This document shows positions 36,501 to 51,500 of a stretch of DNA of 64,000 nt, one piece after another. The position numbers and the translations under genes are program-made. The stretch's first letter is position 1; the number at the start of each line of letters is the position of its first letter. Location: contig WNNJ02000912.1 in the NCBI GenBank assembly GCA_012934845.2, forward strand, positions 107,412 through 171,411, read 5' to 3'. The notes beneath the pieces are model-generated. The model had not been told where the DNA came from. It worked only from the letters and a program-made list of their open reading frames with translations, and did no database searches. The stretch is from Pomphorhynchus laevis. Lineage: Eukaryota > Acanthocephala > Palaeacanthocephala > Echinorhynchida > Pomphorhynchidae.

Positions 36501-39500
36501 GAATTTAAAAAATTCTTATCTTATAAAAATCTAAATTATAAAATATCTTCGAATTAAAATATTTATTTTTTAAAATACTTTGACTCAGTTAACTGATCCT
36601 ATTTATGAATTTTAATGTATTTTATAATAACAAGAATTTAAAGTAATCAATTGTTAACTTAAAATATCTGTATTTCGATAGCAACTGGAATTATCATCAG
36701 GTTTGAAAATAATTGATGATTAAATTAGTATCAAATTTAGTATTTAATAAATTCTATCAAAATATTAAAATTTACGTTTGTGATTAATCGCAGGAAGCAT
36801 ATTCACCTGTAAAAGAGAATGAAAGTAGATTTCTCAATAGTGGTGGATTCATTGGCTTTGTTGAATTTATCAGAGATAAAATGTTAGGCAGCAATGAGGT
36901 TCCTGATGACTCGGACGATCAGCTATTTTACACAAATTATTATCTGGAACATTTTAACACGGTATCTGTATTTTTTTCGATATTTCAATTATCATAAAAT
37001 GCTAAATTAATTATGATATTAATATTAAATATGATATTAATATCAAATTCGCAATTAAATCCAATATCTTCTTCTTTGATCGTATCACCCTTTCGTCCTA
37101 AATACATGCTGCTTTCGATATGTTACGGAAATATAATGATTTTGATTTTTTAGAAAAAACGTTTTCATTGCGATTGCAAAGGTGACATGGTCTGGCTCAG
37201 AACTTAAATACAAAAGTGACAAAGTATTATGAGATCAAACAACGGGTTTGATCGAATAGATAAGAATAATTTAAAAATTTAATTCCTAAAAATTCCAAAT
37301 TGATTGAAACTCTTTCTGGTGATTTAATGTTAATAAGTTTTAGGGCAATAAAATTTACAAATAAAATGTATCAATTTTAATATGAATAAAACATGTAAAC
37401 ACTGTTATGATGCTATAATGTTAGAAAAATAATGTAAAAATTAAAAATTATAGTTGAAAATCAAAGTTCAACTGTTTTACAGACACAATATTGCATTTAT
37501 AATGTAAATGCAATATTACAAATATTATATAATATAATATTATATAACAATTATATTATATAACAATATTATAATTATATAATATTATTAAATATTATAT
37601 TAATATTAAAATTAATATTATAAATATATTTTATTAATATATAATACTATTTTATAATATTTTATTAATATATTAATATTAATAAAATGTTATAATTAAT
37701 ATTATAAATATTAATATTAATAAATTATATATTAATTTATTAATTATATAATTAATTTTATATTATTTGTAGATTAATTATATATTAATTTATTAATAAT
37801 ATTAATTAGAATAAAAATATTTCTAATTAATAAAAATCAAAATTAGCACTAATATTTATAATCGCAATGCATATTAAATTGTGTATGTCAATGTTTTGTA
37901 TTAATGGAAATTTTTTCATTGTTAGAAATTAGGCTTAAATATTATATTTTATATTATGTAAGATATTTTTTATGTTTTTATATTTTATATTTTTTTATGT
38001 AATATATTTATTTATAGAATAAATAAATAAAAAAACTATTATATGACTTTCTATTACATCAATTAATTGGTTTAATATCCATAATTATAATACAATAAAA
38101 TTATATATAATATAATAATTATATTATAATTATAATATTTATTAGTTTAATTATAAAATTAATTTGTTCAATATTCGAATAAAAATTGCGTAAATTCAAA
38201 AAATAGTTGTTCAATATTGCCATTATGAAAATTTTCGCTTTAGGGATTAATTGGTTTGGATGTCAGATCTGATATTTTTCAAAATTTAAACGGAGCACAG
38301 GGAGACATATCAATTGTATATGTTAATGAGTTCACAAAAATTAAAAATAACAAGATGGAAACGTTTCCCATGATTATTCACGGAAATGGCCCGACAAAGG
38401 TAAGTCACTTGGCTCACATCTATACAATTTAATTACTTATTTGGCATCGAGTTTAACTTAGTAAAATAAATTCTTTGACAGTTTATGCTAGATACTATGT
38501 GACGATTGTTCATGAAATGTATATAAAATAAATGCTTTAAGTTTTTTATAAAACTTAAATTGTTATCAACATACATAACATTTAATGCTCATAAGATCGA
38601 AGATTTAAAATTGATTGAAGATTAACTTTTTATAATTAAACATATCAAGTGACTATGACTTGCAAATACTACGACAGTGCATTTATTGTTATTTTTAAAT
38701 ATTAGCATTAAAAACATTAATAAAATATTAATAAAAATATTAAACAATATAATCGTTGAATGATTATAGATATTACCTACTTAAATATGTAATTTGGACA
38801 TCACTTAATTTGAAATTATCTGTCACATTTAATCAAGGAGCAAATATAGATTATATCTAGATTATATATTGATTTTATATTATATATCATCTGCCACATT
38901 ATATATTATAAGTCACATATTAGATGAATACATAGTATATATGGATCACACAAGGTGCGAACTCACCTTGTGTGATCTAGCAAAATTGATTATATATAAT
39001 GGTGGTGCACAAATGCGTTTAGTAAACAACGGTCCAAGATTTCTAAAGAAAAGCGTATTTATGGAAAGTTTTGTTGCTTGGTAAACAGGACAATGTGAAT
39101 AAAGGCGTTTCCGACACGTTGCTTAATTGCCTGTGGCTTACGCTCGTTATCAGATCGAATTGCTGTGCGGATCATCCTTAAACGCAATGCATAGTTTGTT
39201 GTTGAATTGTCGCTGCACTCGTTTGATCCATAATGAATACGGCATGACAAATAGTAGTGCACTAGGCAATGTTTGTTGCTGAATTGTCGCTGCAATCGTT
39301 GAATTCATAATGGATACAGCATGTATAATGATAATTCACGGATTGCTGAGTAGACAACGGTCCAGGATTTCTGTCGAAATACGGCATTTATACAAAATGG
39401 TGTTGCTTGATAGACTGTACTTTGATTCACGACTTTCAAGCACAATGTCACTTCTAGACGACCACTTTAACACCATAGTGATGGAGTACTTAGCAACACT

Positions 39501-42500
39501 CATCTGTAGAATGAAATACCCACTGCTTGTTTCGGTTGCCTGCGTGACATAGTGAATGAAGGCATTTCTGACACTTTGCTTAATTGACTGAGACTTGGGC
39601 TCTTTACCATATCGAATTGCTGTGCGGACCATCCTTAAACACTAGGCAGATGCACTTCATTCTACCATATTGAGGCCCTACCAGACTGAGGCTTGCGCTC
39701 TCTACCAGATTGAGGCTCTATCAGACTAATAATTGTGCTCTTTCTCTAGTAGATAGATCAAGCCTCGGTCTTAGATATATTTATCGTGATATTCATTAAG
39801 TTATAAACGCTAAATTAATGGTAGTGTCTCTGCATGTTGTCGTCTTTAGTTAGTCTGGACAAAAGCAGGTGTCAAACACAATCCAGAATTCAACATGCCT
39901 TAGATTCGACAAAATTCATTTTTATTTTTAATAAATATTTTTTCATGGATTTGTAGTTTCCTTTAAACATGTCAATATAGAACCTTTTCAAGGACAAAAA
40001 AGAATTTTATATATTTTTTCTTCTCTCATCTTCAAGGACATTGAAGATGCGTAGATTCGGATATCTCGGTGCAGTAAGAGATTTAGCCTTATGTTAATTA
40101 AATAGAGGTAATAAGGAATATATTTTATCATTTAATGTTTAATTATAATTTGTGAAAATGTAAATATTATTTAACTCATGTAAGTTAAAAATATAGTCAC
40201 TATTTAGATTATTCTCAATAGGATTGGTAACTATATTGGTGGAACTTGGTCGCCTGGTACTGGATGCACAAGCTGTGATAAACACGCATTTGACTTACTA
40301 TCAATAAGTGTAAATATTATATATATTAAAGTATTGTCATCAGTCGATGCTAATTTCTTAGAAAAACAAATGGCCTCGAATTCTTATATACGTAATGATC
40401 ACAGAGCCTATGCCATTTATCAACGAATTTCTTAGTAACCTAAGAAAGCAGACATACCCAGAACAACTAATTCACTTACTTATACATAATACGGTATTGT
40501 TAAAGATTTAAGCACTCTTTTTTATATCGTAATTACATTACTAAACTTACGATACTTTCAATTTAAGTATTTATTATATTTTCTTTCGTTCTAAGTTTCG
40601 ATCACACAAATTTTGTCTTATACAATACATGTAAAGATTGGAATCTGACTGTAGAGATTATTAATAATTATACAAAGATGTACTAATCGCGTTATTTTTA
40701 ATTAATGAAAATCTCATTGACAAAATTTAATTTTTGAAAACAAATTTTTTTACCCAAATAATTTTTCAGTAAAAAGGAGACAACTCAATCTGATATATAT
40801 AGGTTTTACAAAAGATAATTTAAATTTAATATATTAAAATGTTTATTAAAATCTAATATAGGTATGTACCAACGACTAAGAAGGTTTAGGTGTAAGTTAT
40901 ATTTTCTAAACATACATATCTTATGATTATAGTATTAGCGATGGTGATAAGTATTCTTTATTATTTAATAATTGAACGTTAAGTATATAATTTTTTAATG
41001 TATGCTGTATATAATTATACAGCATACATTAGGAAGAAAACTGTGAAATATTAATATTCGCGTTTCTAAACTTTACAATTAATTTTGACAGTTTACACTG
41101 TGCTTCGCTAAATTTATAATTTTAGTTATTTGGAATTTATATGTGCATTGAATGCCTGTTTAAATTTAGTGTATGACTAAGATTTCAATTATAAAGCAGA
41201 ATTTTGTTGTAAATATAATTCTGAAATAAAAATAACATGTTATAACATTAATAACATTATAACATTAATTATATAATTTTGAACTAAAATATAACATTTT
41301 ATAATTAATTACGATTAAAATTTACAATTAATTACACTTCTTGGTCGCTCCCGACCAAGAAGAGATTCGAATACGCGACGGATTGACTTTAATCTACAAA
41401 TTTTAACCGTACTATTTTTAGTCCTGATTATGTTTTGATAAGCAGACTGAAAAGCCTTTTAACAATGTCTTGTAAATTAATAATAATGAAGAACAAACCC
41501 GCTTCATCATCGCGTGCCCCTTTGTCTTTCAACAACGCGATCTTGTGGCTTTGACGTGTTCTGACAGAAAAGTCAATAGAGAGTGCATGGTCGAGGTTTG
41601 AACCCCGTACATAAAGATTGCAACGCACACGCCTCCACCATTCGGCCACGTGGGGCTATAACATTAACAACATTCAATATGTTACAGAATAATAATTTAC
41701 AGAATAATATACAAAATCTTTGTGACACTTATGATTTATCATAAAGCTGGCACAAATGTATGGTCATATATTAAAGTATATTAGCCGAGAAAATAATTAA
41801 GCGCAAACTTTGATCATCCTAGTCAAGTTGCGGTTGTTAATTAATAGAATATTAATTAATAGAATTAATAGTTTAATAATAGTTTATTAATTAATGGACT
41901 ATTAATTAATTTCACAAAAAAAGTTGGAAACACTTACCGGATCTCCTTGTCATTGCCTGACCTGGTAAGGAATTGCTATTATATGGAGAGAATTCGTTTA
42001 AAGGACTGGCCTCCATATCCTTTAAGCCAATATTCTAAATAATGACATTATATTATCAAAAAAATATTATAATATTATCATTATCAGAAATGTGCATCAT
42101 AAACGTTTAGAATGCATTTTGCAAATAATTTTATTTTAAAATTAAAACAGTATCTAATATACATTTATTATCGCAAATAATAAAATATTGTTAAAAATGT
42201 ATTATTAAAATAAATGGAATTTGATTTATAATTATGATTCCATAAAAAATATAATTTTTCATAATATTTTGAAGCGCATTATCAACTTTTGGATATCATA
42301 AAATTTTATAAATCTAAAATAAACTCACTTTTATTAAACAACTTTAAATCAAATGAGATCAAATTAATTTACTAAGCAGTTCAAATATCAAAATTTATAT
42401 TTTTCGTCACTTTTGTTATTCAATCAATGTAAGGATGAATTTAATGGCTTTCCAGTCTTCACTAAATATAAAATAAAATATTCTTTAGCAAAAGAGATGG

Positions 42501-45500
42501 GACATTTTACTAAATGAATTTGCAAAAATCAATGAGGATGCATATGCCAGCATTGACAATCTACCAAATACAACGAGCACAGCTGATGGCTTTATGCTTG
42601 CAAAGTAAGTTCTGAATCAGTAAGTCAGAATCGTCATCCCAACGCTTTTAAATACATTTTGTCACATGCAAATTAAAATATTTAATTTAATAAAAATCAA
42701 ATTTAATCAATTTAATAAGGTCAAAATAAAAAGATATATTTTCACAAAGCAATGATGTAATTAAAAGTCTTAAAAATTAGTCAACTATATTAGATTATAT
42801 ATAATCTATATTAAATCAATATTTAATATATTAGTCAACTAAATTAGTCAACTGTATATAGATCATATATAATCTATATTCAATCAATATTTAATATATT
42901 ATATATAAATAGAATATATAATACTTATATAATCTATCATGGAGAATTGCTTTCGGGTCAAATGTAACTTTTTTATTGCAAACCATCCCCAATAATTCTA
43001 AAGACTTTATTTATTATTAGATATTTCGACTGTACTCAGCAGTCTTTTTCAAAACTGCTGAGTACAGTTGATTTCATTTTGGCAACCTTATCCCGATGTT
43101 TAGACAGTTTATTACTCACATCCTTGTGTACATCTTGTAGGGGAATTTTAAGGACCAGTTAGATCTGTTCCTTTCCATTGTAGGAAAGTTGGAAATATAC
43201 AACGATTCCAGGACAAACATGCATACTAATTGTTTTTATTTGTATAAGCATTTTATCCTTTTAATAACTGTTTTAAACAATTCTCACTGGAATTGTCAGT
43301 GCTTTCAAAATCAATGCTACAGTCTTCCAGGACACATGCGTCCTAACTGTTTTTATTTGTGTAGAATGTCAGTGCTCTCAAAATAAATGTTACAGTCAGT
43401 CTCAATATTGCTAATTATGCATCGATTTTCTTCAGGTTGTACTTATTTATGTTGGTACGTTCTCTTTTTTAAACCTTGTTTAGTTTGTCCAACATAAGTC
43501 TTGTCACAATCTTCACACGGAATGGCATATATTGCGCATTGTGTTACTTGTTTACTTTTGAATATACCACTAAGTCTAGTATCAGTTTTATAGTACACTT
43601 TTATGTTGTTCTTGAATTTTGAAGTTAATATTGACAATCGTCTTGTTAAAATATTATTGATGAACACTGGTTTTATGTATGTCGCATCCGATTGCCTTGC
43701 CTTAATCGCAATTGTATGAGCCTGCTTAATCGTCCATTCCGGATATTGACAATCCCTTAACATGTTATTTATTCTCTTATATTATCTTTGTCTATATTCC
43801 CTGTTACTGCATATTGCCAGGGCTATTCTGAACGATGAACTTGCCGCTGAAATTTTGTATCCGTCCAGGATATGCATGCTCCAAGGAGTAAGCGCGTGTT
43901 GCAAATTAAGTTTTCTAAAAACGTTTGCTTAGATGATGTTATTACGTCTTAATACTTTAAAATCTAGGAAATTTATTATGTTTTTGTTTCTTCTAAATTA
44001 ACTTTCCACTGAATTGCCTCGTCATCTTCGTTAAGTATTTCCTCAAGACCTATTGTTTTAAGGTCAGTATCAAACACTTAAAGACATCGTCGATATATCT
44101 ATATTGATGTTTCAAGCATTGTAATTTAATGTATATCTTACACTTCAATTTTGTCATATATAGATCAGCAAGTGGATGACATAATAGAGACCCCATAGCT
44201 ACACCCTCTATCTGGTATAAATAATGCTATTAAAATAGAATGCAGATTTGTTTGTACATCATTCTATCAAATTGACCCTTTATTTTCGTTGTAGTTTTGG
44301 ATCATTATACTTGCGCTCAGTAATTGTACTCCCAGATTGATAGCATCTTGTAATGGGATATTCGGCTGTAGCAAATCAGCATCCAGTTAGATTAAGAGTT
44401 CTCACTCTGTTTGCAAATTCGTGTCCGTTTCTTATAAAGAAATTGGTCAGGTGTTTATACTATAAAATGAGTTTATTAATGTATTTCGCCAGCTTGTGGT
44501 TAAAACATTTATACGCAAGCATATGTGCAGTAGTGTTAATATCGGAGAATCAAACAAACGTGAACAAACAAGTTATTTTCTCTGGAACAAACAAGATAAG
44601 TGGGCAAATCAAGTGATCAACATAATTGATCATGGTAAGTGAAGTTTTTTCTGGTAATTTAACTTTTTCGGAGGAACTCATTCCTATCGAGAAGGATATG
44701 AACCTAATAATAATCTCCAACGGTTCCTATGGACTCTAAGAAACATTTAAATCGTTTTCTTAGATCATTTATTAAGAACTACTCACCCAATAGAATATTA
44801 ATTTATTTCGCAAAAACAGTTGGAAACATTTATCGGATTTCCTTTTCATCGCCCGACCTAGCTAAGGAATTCCTATTATATGGAGAGAATTCGTTTAAAA
44901 GACTGGCCTCTATATCTTATAAGCCAATACAGGTAACAGTAAACATTACTAATCTTCTTACAGCTTTAGAAAACAACGATCTTGAGGAGTTACAGAAAGA
45001 GTATAACCTCCACGACATTTATACTTGGTGATTCCAACGACATAACTGCTCGTTGAATTAATGCAGCACATCGCAGATCTAGGAACGTTTATTTTGTACA
45101 TAAACTACTATCCCATATCTTTCATTGCACAAAAACAAATTTACTCCTCGGCATACTACTGCTATACGAAAGATCGCTGCTAAAGCCTACCTTTATTGAG
45201 CAGTCGCGCCAACAACTGTCAACTTCGCATGATTTACTTCGCTAGCGGTTAGAGAAAGACACACTGCTGAGCAGGAGATTTCACTTTGATCCAATCAAAG
45301 TAGCCTTTTTCCATGCTGCGATGCGACACTTTTCAGTCGTAGGAAAAGCGAGTCTACCTGATTTAATTCCTATATCTATTCGCAAGCTACCGTGATACTT
45401 TCGACCACTTATAATGGTCGTTTATTCAATCCAACTTTAACAAAACTCAGGTTCCAAGCTAAAATGCTAAACATTCCCAATCTCTCTGTTAGCCTCAGAC

Positions 45501-48500
45501 AGACCCTCCTAAAAAATACGGAGTTCTAGATATAGGTTCCAGCTGAGTAAAGATAAGCTAGAATTGCTTGCGAGAATTGTTAACAGGGTGAAGATACTGC
45601 TGCACACTAAGCTGTTCTTTTATGAATACGACCCTGATGCTCGTCAGTTCCACCCTATGACAGGTATGCCTCAAGGTTCCCCACTTTCTCTTATCTTATA
45701 TCTTGCTGACTCTATCGTACCCATTAAGATATTTAAACGCCATCAATATCTATTTGTATACCCTGATGATACCACATCCCTCTTCTCTGGACGCAGGTGC
45801 ATAGATGTAGTCTCGGACATCAGCCACTTCTTTTTAAGATTAAAAGACCAGTTATCCACATCCAATCTTATTCTCAACTGCTCTAAATAACAGGTGGTTA
45901 TTTTTAATGGTGCCCCTGCGACTAAGAAAAAAACTAAAGAGACTAGTAATATCAGCACTTTCTTCCATATTGAACAATCAATCACTTCCTATCTTTACAC
46001 ATCGAATAAAATACCTAGAGTGTACCATTACAATTAAATGGTCTAACGTACCAGACTTGATATAATTCAAAATTGTACTGAATAAAGCTAGATGGGCCCT
46101 GAAACAGGCCTAGCATCTGTCATTTAGTGAGAACGTTCATTGGGCCTATGGAGTACCTGAGCAATCTTGGGATTAGTCTTCTTTTCTAGGGCACGTCCAC
46201 CATAGCAAATACCAAGTTTCTTAAGCTCATCACCTCGCAAATACCCACCATTGTTCGCATTGACTAGACCCTCAGGTGTGTGAGAGATCCTGAGTGGTAC
46301 AGGCGGAAGGTGGCGCACTGGTATAGTTTGGAGGGATCTGATCCCCTTTGCCCGTTATTATAAGAAAACGACATATAGGTAAGATTATTGACATTTTATA
46401 ACATTTTTCCATCCGTATCGTATGTTATACCCATATTTATGCATGGAGTTTTTGTATTCAATAAAATCCTTTATTGATTTAAAACATTTATATGATGCGA
46501 TTACTAGTCTCATTCCCAATTTCGGTTTATGTATCTTAGATAGGAGATATCTTAGATTGGAGATCAATATTATAAAATATATAAATCAGCAAAATATTAA
46601 AAATAGATTTAATCTTTTAAGTGGCAAATTTTTAGGGATGAATATCAAATAATATACTCTCTTAGAATAATATATTACACTAGAAAATCAAATTTCATTA
46701 AAGGAAATGCGTCATAAGCATGTACTTAACCCCGCTGATATGCTTGGCAGATGAATAGGAGCTAAACCGGATAGCAGTTCATCTATATGATCAGAAATAT
46801 TTATCAATTTATAAAAATTAAGTTAAAAAAGTCTTAGCCCTTAATGAACAAAATTGTAGAAAATCTTAGAATCAAAACATTTACATTTTGAAATTTATGT
46901 ATAGTGCAGATAATGTAGACTCCGAGTATTGCACAAATTTATAATAGAAACTTAAATAGAAAATACAAAATTACCTTGCATTGGCTGATGTGAAACATTT
47001 GAATTCTTTATAATCGATAATGTTAAGATATTTTAGATACACAATGTATAACCGTTCGAATTTCTCGGCTGTTTGCCTAAAAGTTTTGAACGAGCTTATT
47101 TTCAAATAATTACTTACGAATTATTTAAGTAAATCAAGTGTTATTCATTTAGATCTGCATGTCACAAATTTTCTTGCGACTATATGTTATTACTTGACGG
47201 CAAAGTTCAACTATTTGAAGACGAATCGTTACTTTTGCTAATTGGACTAAATAGGTATATAAAATAGAAGTTTTCAGACTATTTATTCCCTTAAAATGTT
47301 TTCATTCAGACAGATATCCTTACTACTTTTCTTTTCCAGAGCAGTCTAGAAACAGACTGCTCTAGTTTCTAGAGCAGTCTAAAAACAATTATTAATTTTA
47401 TTATTTAATTATTAAATTTTGATTTAGCATTATTATGTTTTGTTTAGTTTATAATTTTTTTAAATACGTAGACTCAGTTAGCTGATTTGATTTTTAGATC
47501 GATTACATCTCCCATTCTTCGAAGAGAAAATACAATATTTGCTAATTTCTGGGGTGCAATTTCCAGAGAAGGATTCTATGATCGCGCTGACGACTACTTA
47601 GATATCGTAAATAATAAGCGAATGTTAGTACATTTAGATAAGTACATTAGTAATATTATGTTAGTACATAAGTAATTATATAATGAGTAGAAAATTCAGT
47701 AGTTTGATATTACAATTGCAGTACTTAAATAGATAGTTGAGTACTGCAGTAATAAATATTTGATTTTCGACAACCGATCACGTAGTGCATGCAATTATTT
47801 TTATAACTAAAGTCATTAATGTAACTTTCACTCATATACCTTTTTCACTTCTCTATGTTTCCTTGTATTTAAGACATCTATAACGTAATTAATAATATTA
47901 ATATATTGATTATTATTTATTTATATTAATTAATATATTAATTATTTGAATGATATGAACCGATAAGCTGAATTTATTACAAAGATGAAAAACATATATA
48001 AACCCACTTTCATGTTTATTTCAACTTAATCTCAATGATCTTGAAGTAGGGCGATCCACACCAATCTCAGTCAAACTGCCGACTGTGACCAAATATTGAT
48101 CCATAATTTAAATTTGTAAAGGTAATAACAGCACGCAAAAGTTAACAACAAAAGTTAACAGCATTCACCCACTAGGGGCTTCTGTATAATATTGTGGATT
48201 TTATCTCTCAAAGATTTTTGTCTCAAAGTTATTTTATTATATGTGTACAGCTGTAGTTTCCTCCTTAACACTATTTGCACTTTCAGATTCGAGCCTAGGT
48301 TATTTCGATCGGTAGGCCGACGCCTTACAAACTAGACTTACTTACCAGTACAGCTAAAACATTTTCAATACATGAAACCTTCAATGTAACAAATTTCTGA
48401 AACCGCATTTTCCGAGATGCATTCAAAGCATTCTTTCTAACACGGATTTGATCAGAATATAATAGAATCGGTACCAGTGATCCTTTGATGAATTCTTTCG

Positions 48501-51500
48501 TTTATTTGCTATTTTTGCTAGATCACACAAGCTGACTTCGCAGCAGAAACCAGCTACCGTATCATTCTTTCATAACTTCCAATTCCATACACCTTACTCA
48601 CATAATGCCAAATTTTAGAATGACGTATTGGTATTGTTTCGTCCCCAACTGCCGTGTACGATTGCACGGCAGATGGACAAAACAATACCAATACGTCATT
48701 CTAAAATTTGGCAAAATCTGGACTAAATTGTCAGTCTAAAATATGGGTGTACAATTGCACGGCAGTAGTGGGCGAAACAATATCAAATGTCAGTCTAAAA
48801 TCTGGTATGTTGTGAGTCAAGATGTATGGAGTTGGAAGTTATGAAGGAATGATGATACCGTAGCTAGTTTCTGCTATGAAATCACATTGTGTGGTCTAGC
48901 AAAATTAGCAAATAGATAAAAGAATGCATCAAAGGATCACCGGCACCGATTCTATGATATCCTGCTTCTTTGTTCGTCAACATTCTAACTAATATACAAT
49001 TTCAAAAGCAATTACGATGAAATATTTTTCAAATCAAACAACATTTGTGAATACGACAATTTGAATTTTCTCAGCCACATCATAAATACATCATAAATAT
49101 TAAATATTAATATTAAATATTAATATTTATATTTATATATAAATATTAAATATAAATATTATTTTATATCATCATAAATATTTTATAGATATTATTATGT
49201 TATAAATATTAGTTTATAAAATTATTGTATTTTCAATAAAAATGTTTCATTTATGTGTTTATATTGTTATATAAAAAACAATTACCAAACTTTATTTAAA
49301 AAGACCGATGTGTTAAGTCGTTTATTTTATTTAAAATTGTGATCAAAATAAAATACTGATTTATTTTTACATTTAGCTAACTGCTTCTATCATCAACAAA
49401 AACAAAACAGTACAGTCAAAACAATTTAACAAAGTCGCATAAATTTTAATAATTTTAAAATTACTCGTATTCGAATAATTTTATAACATAATTATTCAAC
49501 TGTTGACTGTCGAGCCGTTATATATTGTAATTAATAATCAATCATTTTAAACAATTTTTAACCATAATTGATAAACCAATTATACGCTTTCTTTCTGATG
49601 AAGCTGTCAGCAGCTGTCGAAATGCAAAAATAAATTGATACATTATTGATCCTGATTCAAAATTTCAAATTTAAAAATTATGTTGTTTAACCTTATGATT
49701 CTATTGTTATTTTGAATTTATCCTTTTTCATTATGATGTTTTCGATGTTAAGTTTATCATTCATTGATGATGTTTTCGATATGTTGTTTTATGATAAAAA
49801 ACAATAAATAAATTAAAAAATAAATAAATTCATATGATTGTAATTGATGTGGGTATAGTTACTTGAATCAAACAACAATAATCAAATAAATCTTCACGTT
49901 CATTTCTTAGGATATCAGAAACCATTGAATTAAACTTGTTTATATCTTTTGTTGCTGATATTCTATAATAATGTTTACATTATATAAATTAATATTACGG
50001 AATTAAAGCATTTATAAAAATAAAACCAACTGTTTAGTTAAATATGTTTATTTTAGTGTAAGTTAATTTTTTTAGAAATATTGGAACCAACAATCAAAAT
50101 GTTTCGTAAAAGTTATAAATTAATATAAATTAAACAAAAATTATATTATTGCCAAAATAATAAAAATAAATATTTAATGTTTCAATACTATTGTTTGGTT
50201 TATTCTTATCAAAATTCTATTTTCTTGGTTCCTATCATTTAATATAAAGTTTATATTATAAATTTGTTGTTCACTTATAAAAATGATTAACTAATGAAGG
50301 AGAGAGTGAATAGAATTTTTATTGAAATCGAATTTTCGATAGCTAATTGTTATCATAATCAGAATAAATTATATAAAACAGTTAACTGTTTTAATGATAC
50401 TAATTATTAAGACAAAAATTATTAATAATAATTAATTATCTTAATTATTATTAAGATATATTTAGTGAATGATAGGTAAATATTATTATCATGCACCTGG
50501 TAATTATTTTCTCATAATATTTAAAATAGTGTATTTTATAAAGATATTAGTCCTAACTAATGAAGGAGAGAGTGATCTCTCCTTCATTATAAGATACTTT
50601 ATCTTATCTTTAATAAGATAATTATTATCTTATTATTAAGATAATAATTATATATATTTGTATATTTAGTGAATGATAGGTAAATATTAATATATAATAT
50701 TTAAAATAGTGTATTTTTTAAAGATATATGTCCATTTCAACAAGTACGTAAGACATTATTAAAACTTATTAAGCATAACAATTGATAATAATCTTTAAAT
50801 AACTCTAGTTCTTTATTGCCCTGATTCTTTTTTCACTCATTGAACTTATGTTAATCATAGCGGAATTTGGAATGTACCGTTCGTCTCATCCTGTATATTA
50901 TTCAAGCAAACCATTTTATCAGAAATTGAAGTCCCGCAAATTTTAAACGATAAAGATTTTGACATGGCATTGTGCGCTCATCTACGAGGTAAAGTGAGTA
51001 ATGCTGTTTATGTTAATATATTTATAGAAATACATAAATAGTACATTTGTATATAATATATAGTATATTATTAGTTAATGATTGCTTTATATACATGATA
51101 TGAAAATTTTTCTTTGTTATTGCAAGCTTTCAACACAGTGTCATTTTCAAGCAAACAGTAAAACACAAAAAATACCAATATTTATATCAGCGACTACGAA
51201 AGAAATATACGATGTCATATTATCTTGTGACGTCGGTGGTTATTACAAATTAAATTATTTGATATGGCCAGTTATTGGAAGTTTTAGCTGCCAGTTCGAC
51301 TTATTTCCAAGCATTGGTTAGCGATGCAGATAGTTTCTTTAATGAGTATCTGTGATAGGTCGTTTTCATAGCAAATACTTTCTACGTGGTCCCAATTAAT
51401 ATCGTGAAAATTATATCGTTAAAGTGGGTATCACTTCAAAATGTATTAAACTGTTCAGCTGAAACCATTAGTTTTTCAATAAAAATTCAGATTTTCACGA

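Noticed and set aside
39059-39632. ORFs on both strands in the 39-kb repeats
   Set aside because: They overlap on opposite strands and their frames are not shared between repeat copies.
41428-41649. Minus [23 protein letters not shown] as a protein
   Set aside because: It lies within the tRNA-derived SINE and is explained by it.
46875-46950. Frame [16 protein letters not shown] as the missing PLOD 'FSVDADV' exon
   Set aside because: Stops follow within the segment, no donor is available, the acceptor phase does not fit exon 8, and part of the sequence resembles the PLE end motif.
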